Shown here: piece by piece, positions 1 through 6,994 of the stretch
Layout: each line of letters opens with the position of its first letter
How positions within the stretch are numbered: position 1 is the first letter of the stretch
NCBI GenBank assembly: GCA_018396565.1
Contig: JAGTQO010000042.1
Span: forward strand, 707 to 12,020
Origin: Candidatus Bathyarchaeota archaeon
GTDB taxonomy: Archaea; Thermoproteota; Bathyarchaeia; 40CM-2-53-6; RBG-13-38-9
Direction of reading: 5' to 3'
Length of the DNA stretch: 11,314 nt
Notes under the pieces: generated by a model
Seen by the model: only the letters and a program-made list of their open reading frames with translations
Database searches by the model: none
Told to the model about the DNA's origin: nothing
Made by a program: the position numbers and the translations under genes

Positions 1-2
1 TT

Positions 3-1229
3 TTGACTGGAATGGGTTGCGACAGACCATATCCCGACTATTTCAGCCATATAATACTCAACGCATCGCAGGTAACCAATCCATCCATAGATCCACTTAG
101 GGAACCTATGGAGTTGAGAACATTCATAGGAAAAAAGCCTGAGAGGCTGGAAATAGAAGCTATGGATGACCCGCCAAAACTGAAAACTGAGATCCCACCT
201 CAACTGGAGTTGAATACTCCAATCCTCTTCTCAGCGATGTCCTTCGGCTCCATAAGTTACAATGCTCACCTCTCCATAGCCAGGGCGTCGAAAGAGTTTG
301 GAACCTTCTACAATACTGGAGAAGGAGGATTGCACCCAGACCTATACAAGTACGGTGACCATACAATAGTCCAAGTCGCCTCAGGAAGGTTCGGTGTACA
401 TCCAGAATATTTGGAGATAGCCGCCGCAGTAGAGATAAAGATAGGTCAAGGAGCAAAGCCAGGAATCGGAGGCCACTTACCAGGCGAGAAAGTGAGTGAG
501 GAGATAAGTAAGACTAGAATGATCCCCGAGGGGACGGATGCCCTGTCCCCAGCCCCACACCACGACATCTACTCGATAGAGGACCTACGGCAACTGATCT
601 ACGCATTGAAGGAAGCCACCGGATATGAGAAGCCAGTGGGGGTGAAGATAGCTGCTGTTCACAATGTTGCCCCGATTGCAAGCGGCATAGTCAGGGCGGG
701 AGCGGACTTCGTAGCTATTGACGGTATCCGGGGAGGAACCGGAGCAGCCCCCACGGTCATCAGGGATAATGTTGGGATACCGATAGAGCTGGCTACAGCT
801 GTAGTGGACAGTCGCCTCCGGGAAGAGGGGATCAGACATGACGCATCCATCATAGTCGGCGGCGGCATAAGGTCCAGTGCAGACGTTGTGAAGGCAATTG
901 CGCTAGGTGCAGACGCGGTATACATTGCAACCGCAGCCCTAGTAGCGATGGGCTGCCACCTATGCCAAAAATGCTATACTGGAAAATGCAATTGGGGCAT
1001 CGCAACGCAAGATCCCTACCTGACCAAGAGGTTGAATCCTGAAATTGGCGCGAGGAGACTTTTGAATCTACTCAGAGCATGGTCCTTGGAGATCAAGGAG
1101 ATGCTCGGCGGAATGGGTATCAACGCAATTGAAAGCCTCCGTGGAAATAGAGAACAGTTGAGGGGTGTGGGGCTTACAGATGTCGATTTGAAGATCCTCG
1201 GGATAAAACCGGCTGGTGAGGCGTGGTAA
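3..1229 (+). CDS. gltB2: Glutamate synthase, FMN/[3Fe-4S] synthase domain protein (5' partial)
   Basis: This is the central (COG0069-type) domain of glutamate synthase as a separate polypeptide, which joins ammonia to 2-oxoglutarate on FMN to make glutamate. The reading frame is open to the window edge. A TTG lies at 3, but homologues carry sequence before this point, so I treat the 5' end as cut off. Visible in the 408 residues are the family core GEGGLHPD and GAKPGIGGHLPGEKVSEE near residues 106-165, the glycine-rich flavin region GGTGAAP at 244-250, and a phosphate-binding GGG at 286-288. Cys318, Cys324 and Cys329 give the C-x5-C-x4-C spacing of the [3Fe-4S] cluster, followed by the hallmark GIATQDP; Cys321 is an extra cysteine. 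The glutaminase and GXGXG parts of a one-piece GltB are absent, so this is the split type. It leads directly into the ferredoxin gene 1 nt after its stop. Identification is secure; electron donor is inferred from the neighbours. Confidence 0.95.
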   Translation: MTGMGCDRPYPDYFSHIILNASQVTNPSIDPLREPMELRTFIGKKPERLEIEAMDDPPKLKTEIPPQLELNTPILFSAMSFGSISYNAHLSIARASKEFGTFYNTGEGGLHPDLYKYGDHTIVQVASGRFGVHPEYLEIAAAVEIKIGQGAKPGIGGHLPGEKVSEEISKTRMIPEGTDALSPAPHHDIYSIEDLRQLIYALKEATGYEKPVGVKIAAVHNVAPIASGIVRAGADFVAIDGIRGGTGAAPTVIRDNVGIPIELATAVVDSRLREEGIRHDASIIVGGGIRSSADVVKAIALGADAVYIATAALVAMGCHLCQKCYTGKCNWGIATQDPYLTKRLNPEIGARRLLNLLRAWSLEIKEMLGGMGINAIESLRGNREQLRGVGLTDVDLKILGIKPAGEAW

Positions 1230-1230
1230 G

Positions 1231-1665
1231 ATGAAACGGATCTATATCAAAGAGGATATGTGCATCGGATGTAGACTCTGTGAAGTCTACTGTTTAGTCC
1301 AACATTCAAAGTCTAAGAAGATAATCAAGGCCTACAAAGGCGAGTATCCAAAACCTATCCCCCGAATACTGGTTGAAGAGAAGGGTTACCTTTCATTCGC
1401 CCTCCAATGCCGCCACTGCGAAGACCCGCCATGTGTAGAAGCCTGCATAACCGGAGCTATGTATAGGGATCCTGATACTGGAGCCGTCCTCTGCAACGAC
1501 ATTAAGTGCGTCGGCTGTTGGATGTGCATCATGGTATGCCCTTTCGGGGTCATAATGAGAAGAAAAGAGGGGGGAGAGGTTGCCTCAAAATGTGACCTAT
1601 GCTATGGAGAGGGAACTCCGGTATGTGTGGCAAACTGTCCAAACGAAGCCCTGGAATTCAGGTGA
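1231..1665 (+). CDS. Four-cluster [4Fe-4S] ferredoxin of the glutamate synthase operon
   Basis: This is a 144-residue soluble electron carrier of the HycB/CooF/DmsB type. Sixteen cysteines fall into four groups: 11/14/17/21, 60/63/68/72, 93/96/99/103 and 121/124/132/136. The last two groups show the usual Cys-Pro endings, so four [4Fe-4S] clusters are expected. Cys88 is extra. There is no signal peptide or membrane helix, so it is cytoplasmic. I chose ATG 1231, one base after the preceding stop and with GGTGA at 1215-1219 upstream. A GTG at 1216 would add five residues and overlap the previous gene. Its place between the FMN synthase subunit and a FAD-NAD(P)H oxidoreductase suggests that it wires the two together, like the N-terminal cluster domain of bacterial GltD but as a larger, separate protein. 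That role is inferred; the fold assignment is secure. Confidence 0.92.
   Translation: MKRIYIKEDMCIGCRLCEVYCLVQHSKSKKIIKAYKGEYPKPIPRILVEEKGYLSFALQCRHCEDPPCVEACITGAMYRDPDTGAVLCNDIKCVGCWMCIMVCPFGVIMRRKEGGEVASKCDLCYGEGTPVCVANCPNEALEFR
1660..1665 (+). promoter_or_regulatory. Ribosome binding site AGGTGA deciding the TTG 1673 start
   Basis: AGGTGA overlaps the stop codon of the ferredoxin gene and sits 7 nt before TTG 1673. The frame is open further upstream, but the TTG start gives the N-terminus MVKYVIVGNS, where the FAD-binding strand should begin. This motif is the reason for preferring TTG 1673. Confidence 0.6.
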
Positions 1666-1672
1666 AACTGGA

Positions 1673-2950
1673 TTGGTTAAATATGTAATCGTTGGAAACT
1701 CAGTAGCTGCCATAGCTGCTGTGGAGGCTATACGAAAGCATGATGGCGATGGTGAGATAACAGTCATATCAGATGAACCCTACTCAGCCTATTCGAGACC
1801 ACTCATAACATACGCCCTTGCAGGAAAGATTTCGGAAGATTCGATCTTTTATCGAGACAAGAATTTCTATTATAAGAATAAGGTAGAGACCATCCTAGGA
1901 ATAAAGGTAACATCCTTGAATACAAAGGAAAAATACGTCACCCTCAAAGACGGAGATGAAATACACTTTGATAAATTGTTAATATCGACAGGTGGAACCC
2001 CGATATCTCCAAATATTCGTGGTAGAGACCTTCATGGGGTCTTCACATTTACAAAGCTTGATGATTTGAAGAGGGTCAGAGAATATATTCACCAATATAG
2101 AGTAGGTGAGGCGGTAGTGGTTGGAGGTGGATTGATAGGGCTTAAAACAGCCGAGGCGTTGACGATGCTAAAAATAAAAGTTAGCATAGTTGAATTAGCC
2201 GACAGAATATTGAGTGTAACTTTCGACAAAAAAGCCTCCAGCATCATAGAGCGAAGTCTGAGAAAGATCGGCTGCGAAGTCATCACTGGGAATACTGTTT
2301 CTGAGATTAAGGGTAGAGACAGGGTCTCCGCTGTGATCTTGAAGGATGGTAAGAAAATAAATTGTGGCATGGTCATACTCGCTATCGGTGTGACACCGAA
2401 TATAGATCTCATCAAGAATACAGACATTAAGGTAAACAGAGGCATCTTAGTGGACAATCACATGCAAACAAACATTCCAGACATATACGCTGCTGGAGAC
2501 GTATCTGAATGTGTTGATCTCATAGGAGGAGCAACACGCCCCATAGCTATATGGCCGAACGCCTATAGACAGGGCAACGTAGCTGGCTACAACATGGCCG
2601 GAATACCAAAAGAATATACAGGCAGCATCGTTATGAACTCAATCGAATTATGTAACATACCAACTATATCTATGGGATTAACAGATCCTGAGGGAGACGA
2701 ATATGAAATAATAGAACATTATAATGACGAAAAACAGGTTTACAAAAGAATTGTTCTGAAGGGAAAAATTATAGTCGGAGCTATATTTATCAGCAACATT
2801 GATAGGGGCGGAATCTATCGAAACCTCATCATAGAGAAGATTGACGTGTCAAGCTTCAAAGAACATATCCTCAAGGAAGATTTCGGGTTAATATCTTTAC
2901 CGAAAGAATATAGAAAACACTTGGTGTCTGGACCGGGACTAGAGGTATGA
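1673..2950 (+). CDS. FAD-dependent NAD(P)H oxidoreductase (NirB/rubredoxin-reductase-like)
   Basis: A 425-residue two-dinucleotide-fold flavoprotein. FAD binds at residues 4-20 (VIVGNSVAA, a variant of GxGxxG) and at the C-terminal IYAAGDV (271-277). NAD(P)H binds around the second motif GGGLIG (151-156). The segment AYSRPLITYA at 39-48 resembles the YxRPLLSK region of nitrite reductase NirB and ferredoxin/rubredoxin reductases. It has no redox-active cysteine there, which argues against a disulfide or CoA-disulfide reductase. Residues from about 310 form the small C-terminal domain. It likely oxidises NAD(P)H and passes electrons to the adjacent ferredoxin for glutamate synthesis, replacing the usual GltD-type small subunit. 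The gene follows the ferredoxin gene by 7 nt, and its stop overlaps the next start (ATGA at 2947-2950). Its A+T content is clearly higher than that of the two genes upstream. The family is clear; the physiological partner is inferred. Confidence 0.88.
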   Translation: MVKYVIVGNSVAAIAAVEAIRKHDGDGEITVISDEPYSAYSRPLITYALAGKISEDSIFYRDKNFYYKNKVETILGIKVTSLNTKEKYVTLKDGDEIHFDKLLISTGGTPISPNIRGRDLHGVFTFTKLDDLKRVREYIHQYRVGEAVVVGGGLIGLKTAEALTMLKIKVSIVELADRILSVTFDKKASSIIERSLRKIGCEVITGNTVSEIKGRDRVSAVILKDGKKINCGMVILAIGVTPNIDLIKNTDIKVNRGILVDNHMQTNIPDIYAAGDVSECVDLIGGATRPIAIWPNAYRQGNVAGYNMAGIPKEYTGSIVMNSIELCNIPTISMGLTDPEGDEYEIIEHYNDEKQVYKRIVLKGKIIVGAIFISNIDRGGIYRNLIIEKIDVSSFKEHILKEDFGLISLPKEYRKHLVSGPGLEV

Positions 2951-3678
2951 AAATAGATGCGAGTGGAATCCATTATAGGGTTTTAAATGAGAAAATTCGT
3001 CAAGCAACACTTGCAGGAGAAAAAGAAATAATTCTAGAGAACATCAATGGACAAAGATATATCGGCGCAGGATTGAGGGGTGATATACACATTAAGATTT
3101 TAGGAGTCCCAGGAAACGATTTAGCTGCCTTCATGGACGGCCCAACAGTAACGGTACTCGGTAACGGTCAAGATGGTGTTGGAAACACAATGAATTCAGG
3201 CAAAATCATAATTCACGGAGACGTAAGAGACATAACTGGCTACTCAATGCGTGGTGGAAAGATCTTTATTAGAGGCCATGTTGGCTACCGCACAGGTATA
3301 CATATGAAGTCTTACAAGGACTCTTATCCAATCATCATCGTAGGTGGATGTGCACAGAATTTTTTGGGGGAGTATATGGCAGGGGGCCTCATAATCGTAC
3401 TAGGGCTGAACGATAGGAATTCAGAGATAACAGCAGACTATGTTGGAACAGGAATGCATGGTGGAGCCATGTATATTCGAGGAAGACTGGAAGAACACCA
3501 GCTTGGGAAGGAGGTAAAAATGGTTGAGTTGCAAGGTATGGACCTCAAAATTTTGGAGGGATACTTGGAGGAATATTGCCGTGACCTCAACCTTCACTTA
3601 GATGATGTTATAAATGGGGAATTTGTTAAATTGATACCTTACACACATAGGCCCTACGGAAAAATATACGCATACTGA
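2947..3678 (+). CDS. gltB3: Glutamate synthase GXGXG (beta-helix) domain protein
   Basis: This 243-residue protein is the C-terminal (COG0070-type) domain of the glutamate synthase large subunit as a separate gene. It has the repeated glycine-spaced strands of a right-handed beta-helix between about residues 45 and 185, for example GKIIIHGDV, GGKIFIRGHVG, GGLIIVLG and GGAMYIRG. In one-piece enzymes this domain is structural and packs against the ammonia tunnel between glutaminase and synthase domains. A tail of about 55 residues follows the helix. The start ATG overlaps the previous stop, so translation is probably coupled. With the FMN domain gene at 3-1229 it rebuilds two thirds of GltB; the glutaminase third is not in the window. 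Assignment is secure. Confidence 0.92.
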   Translation: MKIDASGIHYRVLNEKIRQATLAGEKEIILENINGQRYIGAGLRGDIHIKILGVPGNDLAAFMDGPTVTVLGNGQDGVGNTMNSGKIIIHGDVRDITGYSMRGGKIFIRGHVGYRTGIHMKSYKDSYPIIIVGGCAQNFLGEYMAGGLIIVLGLNDRNSEITADYVGTGMHGGAMYIRGRLEEHQLGKEVKMVELQGMDLKILEGYLEEYCRDLNLHLDDVINGEFVKLIPYTHRPYGKIYAY

Positions 3679-3692
3679 TCAATATATGAAAA

Positions 3693-3696
3693 GTGA
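3693..3696 (+). promoter_or_regulatory. Ribosome binding site GTGA for the asparagine-synthetase-like gene
   Basis: GTGA lies 5 nt before ATG 3702. The same bases could be read as a GTG start at 3693, which would add three residues. I favour their use as a ribosome site, because GTGA/GGTGA recurs before the ferredoxin, FAD, membrane and ferritin genes in this window. Confidence 0.4.
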
Positions 3697-3701
3697 AGAT
3701 A

Positions 3702-4604
3702 ATGCAACAATATGAACTGGTTAAGATGGTGGCTGAAGCAGTTAACAGAAATCTTGGTGAAGGCTTACTGCTATCTGGAGGTTTAGACTCAAGCATAATC
3801 GCAGTAACAGCTCCCAAAAAACCTGCAGCATTCACTGTAACTCTGGAAGATTATGGAACAGACGTTAAGTTCGCCAAGTTAGTCGCAGAATCCCTCGACA
3901 TGAAATTATACATTAAAAAGGTAACTGTAGATGAAGCTATCCAAGCAATCCCTGAAGTTATAGGAGTTTTAAAAACATTTGACCCAGCCATACCGAACGA
4001 CCTCGCCACATACTTCGGCCTCAAACTCTCAAGTGAACATGAATGTAAAGAAATTATGACAGGCGACGGCTGCGACGAACTATTCGCGGGATACGATTAC
4101 ATGCACAACATGAACCTGGAGGAGTATACACCAAAGATCGTAAAATCTATGAGGTTCAATTCAAATATGCTGGGGAATTATTTAAGTCTCAAGGTGAAGC
4201 AGCCTTTCTTAGACCCAGAATTCATAGAGTTTGCCATAAACATAGATCCGAAGCTGAAAGTTAAAGAATTAGATGGAATTACATGGGGAAAATGGATTCT
4301 CAGAGAATCTTTCAAACAACAGTTGCCTAAGGAGATAGTTTGGCGTAGAAAGACACCTATAGAGGCAGGTTCAGGCTTCACCAAGCTCAAAGAAATTATT
4401 GAGAACCAAGTAGCAGACGACGAGTTAAACAGTTCCCCTATAAAACTCATAAGTAGAGAACATCTATATTACTATAAGATTTATATGCAAGAAGTCGGCT
4501 ATATTCCTGAACCTCGTGGAAACGAAAAGCGATGTCTCTATTGCGGTGCAGGCGTCCCGGCATATTCAAGACATTGCAGGACCTGCGGTGCATATCCGAC
4601 ATGA
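3702..4604 (+). CDS. Asparagine synthetase-type PP-loop protein lacking glutaminase, with C-terminal zinc ribbon
   Basis: A 300-residue protein (303 if GTG 3693 is used) corresponding to the synthetase half of AsnB. The PP-loop SGGLDSS is at residues 25-31, for ATP adenylation of a carboxylate. The family motif TGDGCDELFAGY is at 120-131. The downstream part (VKQPFLDPEFIEFA, then KWILRE) also follows AsnB. The N-terminal Ntn glutaminase domain with its catalytic Cys2 is absent, so it must use free ammonia or receive it from another protein. The C-terminus carries CxxC-x10-CxxC (Cys278, 281, 292, 295), a zinc ribbon not found in ordinary AsnB. It follows the GXGXG gene by about 20 nt and shares its A+T-rich composition, so it is probably co-transcribed. 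The adenylated substrate could be aspartate, but another carboxylate is possible. The fold is secure, the substrate is not. Confidence 0.85.
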   Translation: MQQYELVKMVAEAVNRNLGEGLLLSGGLDSSIIAVTAPKKPAAFTVTLEDYGTDVKFAKLVAESLDMKLYIKKVTVDEAIQAIPEVIGVLKTFDPAIPNDLATYFGLKLSSEHECKEIMTGDGCDELFAGYDYMHNMNLEEYTPKIVKSMRFNSNMLGNYLSLKVKQPFLDPEFIEFAINIDPKLKVKELDGITWGKWILRESFKQQLPKEIVWRRKTPIEAGSGFTKLKEIIENQVADDELNSSPIKLISREHLYYYKIYMQEVGYIPEPRGNEKRCLYCGAGVPAYSRHCRTCGAYPT

Positions 4605-4678
4605 TCACTTCAAACCGACCTAGACTCAATGTTAAATAATGTACATATTGATTGAAGCAGTAAACAGGCCCTGTAGGA

Positions 4679-4689
4679 AATAATAAATT
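4679..4689 (+). promoter_or_regulatory. Possible TATA-type promoter before the MFS gene
   Basis: The A/T-only run AATAATAAATT is preceded by a purine stretch (GGAA) that could act as a BRE. It would place transcription initiation near 4710, about 25 nt before TTG 4736. It lies in a 131-nt gap after the nitrogen operon. The call rests on pattern alone. Confidence 0.25.
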
Positions 4690-4735
4690 GCAGTCATGTA
4701 GAGTAACCTTTTGAATGCCGACAGGATGCTGACCA

Positions 4736-5335
4736 TTGTCAAGTGACAGTTATCGATGGGTAATATTGGGTCTGGCATTTCTTGCTTTTGGAATATCTTA
4801 CATGGTCAGGATGATCTATCCGCCTCTGATACCGATGATGAGGGTGGCTTTGAACCTGACCTATTCTGAATCTGGAATGTTGATGTCAGGTTTCTGGATA
4901 GGTTATGTGATGATGCAGCTTCCTTCAGGACTTGTCTCCGATAAGATCGGTGTGAGACGCATCTATACGGTCTCCCTCACTGTGACAGGCATAACATGCA
5001 TACTCATCGGTTTCGCTAAGTCATTCTTAGACTGCCTTGTATATAGGTTTGCGAACGGTTTGGCTGCCGGCTGCATATGTGCTCCAGGCTCAGCCACTGT
5101 TATGAGGTGGTTTCAACCAAAGGATAGGGCTATAGCCCTCAGCATATTCCAACTCTCAGTATCCGTTGGAACGGTGATAGCCACCGCCCTCTCAGTGATC
5201 GTCGCCTCAACATTCGGCGGTTGGATGTGGACATTCTGGATTTTCGGTATACCAAGCCTAGCAGCCGCTATCCTTACAATGCTCTTTCTGAAGGAAAGAC
5301 CTGAAGGAGCCTCCGAACTTAGACCGTGGATCTAG
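4736..5335 (+). CDS. MFS transporter, N-terminal half (frameshifted)
   Basis: This encodes 199 residues with six hydrophobic segments, the first half of a major facilitator. The signature loop between helices 2 and 3, GLVSDKIGVRR (GxLaDrxGxrr type), is intact. The TTG start is chosen because a stop codon lies two codons upstream in the frame and the first helix follows at once. After helix 6 the frame passes through LKERPEG, typical of the central cytoplasmic loop, and then meets TAG at 5333-5335. The second half continues in another frame just downstream, so this is one gene of about 400 codons broken by one extra base (or two lost bases) between about 5292 and 5335. A sequencing or assembly error and a young pseudogene are both possible. 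Substrate is unknown; the general look resembles the anion:cation/sugar-acid branch of MFS, but I would not name a substrate. Confidence 0.8.
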   Translation: MSSDSYRWVILGLAFLAFGISYMVRMIYPPLIPMMRVALNLTYSESGMLMSGFWIGYVMMQLPSGLVSDKIGVRRIYTVSLTVTGITCILIGFAKSFLDCLVYRFANGLAAGCICAPGSATVMRWFQPKDRAIALSIFQLSVSVGTVIATALSVIVASTFGGWMWTFWIFGIPSLAAAILTMLFLKERPEGASELRPWI

Positions 5336-5354
5336 ACTTGATTATGGCGCAGTC

Positions 5355-5942
5355 TTGAAGAGTCTACGTGTATGGTTGCTATGTCTTGCTGGTTTAGGCG
5401 GAGGCGTCATCTTCATAGGAACCTTAACATGGGTTCCAACATACCTCGTCAAAATTGTTAATCTGTCTGAGGCCCATGCAGGCGCAGTATCTTCACTCAT
5501 GCTTCTTCTTGGAAGTTTTGGAACACCGCTGAGCGGCTACATCGCAGACAGAGTAATAAAGAGAAGAAGCCCGATGGTTCTCATACCAATTTTCGCAGCC
5601 GGTTCAGGATGCATATTAATCTCTATTATGGAGCCTAGAGAGATATATCAGACCATACTCATGTTCGCTTTCGTCTTATTATCATCAACAATGTGGTGGA
5701 TCATTCCATCGATCTTGTCGGAGTGGCTGCCGATGAATATTCTCGGGACAGCGTCCGGTCTTCTGAGCTCAATGATGTCTTTAGGGGGAGTCTTGGGCCC
5801 ATTCATATTCGGACTTGTCCTGGACTTAACTGGGTCCTTCTATCATGGATGGTTTCTACTAGGCTCCGTCGCTATCCTCCTAGCTTCACCCATGGCATTA
5901 TCAACGTCGAAACGTTTTATTGCATCCATGCTAAAACATTAG
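5355..5942 (+). CDS. MFS transporter, C-terminal half (frameshifted)
   Basis: This is the second half of the transporter: about 195 residues with six hydrophobic segments and the repeat of the MFS loop motif, GYIADRVIKRR, between helices 8 and 9. The frame is open from 5292, and the segment 5292-5354 reads as a plausible charged central loop (ending LDYGAVLKSLRVW), which supports fusion with the half ending at 5335. The TTG at 5355 has no convincing ribosome site, so independent translation is unlikely. No other stop or frame break is seen in either half, which means either recent damage or a base-calling error. It ends 68 nt before the convergent ROK kinase gene. Confidence 0.78.
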   Translation: MKSLRVWLLCLAGLGGGVIFIGTLTWVPTYLVKIVNLSEAHAGAVSSLMLLLGSFGTPLSGYIADRVIKRRSPMVLIPIFAAGSGCILISIMEPREIYQTILMFAFVLLSSTMWWIIPSILSEWLPMNILGTASGLLSSMMSLGGVLGPFIFGLVLDLTGSFYHGWFLLGSVAILLASPMALSTSKRFIASMLKH

Positions 5943-6010
5943 ATGGCATCTAAACTGAAAAATCCATTCAACTTGAGGCTGAAAAACAAGATCATGAATC
6001 TTATGAATCC

Positions 6011-6970
6011 TCATCGATCCAAGTAGTATGGGAGTCTCAGGGATCCGTATAGCACCGGATCCTCTCCAAGTCTCGTCAACACGATTCTCGGAACCCTATT
6101 AATGCTGTATTGGCGGATGAGGCGTTTTACCGGTCCAAGTACGAGAGTCGGATTGGATACCGCTATTGCACCTCCAACAGTGATCAGTTCAGGATCGTAA
6201 GCGTTGACTATGTTCGCGAAGCCTATTGCGTTGAGTCTACCCATACTTCTAACGATCTCCAGTGCTAACCGATCACCCTTCTTGGCTGACTCAAAGAGGT
6301 CTCTTGACGAGAGCAGATTCAGGTTGCCTCCTGAAATCCTATATAATTGGCTGGCTTCAACATCTCTGCGCGACTTCGATTCTAACTGAAGTTTAATGAA
6401 GTTCGCTGCAGCGTCTCCTCCACAGTAGGCTTCCCAGTGGCCTTTCCCTCCGCATCCACAGGTCAACCTTCCAGAATGGTCTATTGTCATATGGCCGACC
6501 TCGTGGGCGTTACCATCTTTACCTATCAATAGATGGTTGTCTACAAATACTCCGGCGCCTATTCCAGAACTCAAAGTCACATAGACTATGTTTGAGTATC
6601 TCCTGCCGGCGCCAAACTCTTTCTCTCCAATGGCGCCGGCGACACAGTCGTTGGCGAAATAGACCGGTACCCCAAGAGTATCCTCCAGAGGCTTAACTAT
6701 GGGGATATGTTTGAATTTGAAGTGGGGCGAGTTTACTATTGAGCCGTCTTTCAGGTTGAGTGGGCCTGCAGTTGCCACGTTGATGCTTGCTATTCTTTCT
6801 GGGTTCTTCTCCAGTGAATGTATCATGCGTAGTATCTGATGGATTATTCCTCTGGAACCTGATGACTTGTCAATTCTCTCCATCAGACGGCTAAGTATTC
6901 TGCCTTCACTGCTTCCCAACGCCACCCTGAGGTTTGTTCCACCTAAATCGACACAGACTATCATCTTCAT
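6011..6970 (-). CDS. ROK-family sugar kinase (glucokinase/hexokinase-like)
   Basis: A 319-residue cytoplasmic ATP-dependent sugar kinase. The N-terminal phosphate loop is DLGGTN (8-13). The catalytic Asp is Asp108 in FANDCVAGAIGE, and the second ATP-phosphate motif is SSGIGAG. Sugar and zinc residues are Glu157 and His160 in HEVGH, then CGCGGKGHWEAYCGG at 171-185. The usual ROK zinc motif is CxCGxxGCxE; here the third Cys is His178, and a further Cys sits at 183 where Ser is common. There is no N-terminal HTH, so it is an enzyme and not a ROK repressor. I chose ATG 6970; TTG 6979 and ATG 6964 are alternatives. It lies about 24 nt after the phosphatase-like gene on the same strand, likely one transcript. 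Glucose is the usual ROK substrate, but fructose, ManNAc or others cannot be excluded. Confidence 0.88.
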   Translation of the reverse strand: MKMIVCVDLGGTNLRVALGSSEGRILSRLMERIDKSSGSRGIIHQILRMIHSLEKNPERIASINVATAGPLNLKDGSIVNSPHFKFKHIPIVKPLEDTLGVPVYFANDCVAGAIGEKEFGAGRRYSNIVYVTLSSGIGAGVFVDNHLLIGKDGNAHEVGHMTIDHSGRLTCGCGGKGHWEAYCGGDAAANFIKLQLESKSRRDVEASQLYRISGGNLNLLSSRDLFESAKKGDRLALEIVRSMGRLNAIGFANIVNAYDPELITVGGAIAVSNPTLVLGPVKRLIRQYSINRVPRIVLTRLGEDPVLYGSLRLPYYLDR

Positions 6971-6994
6971 CAGAATCAACCTGAATATACATAA

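Noticed and set aside
2089..2457. Minus-strand frame of 122 codons
   Set aside because: It is a shadow of the FAD oxidoreductase gene, which has strong dinucleotide-binding motifs in the sense frame.
5693..5953. Plus-strand frame of 86 codons overlapping the second MFS half
   Set aside because: The MFS frame carries transmembrane helices across the same bases; this frame has no ribosome site and no domain.
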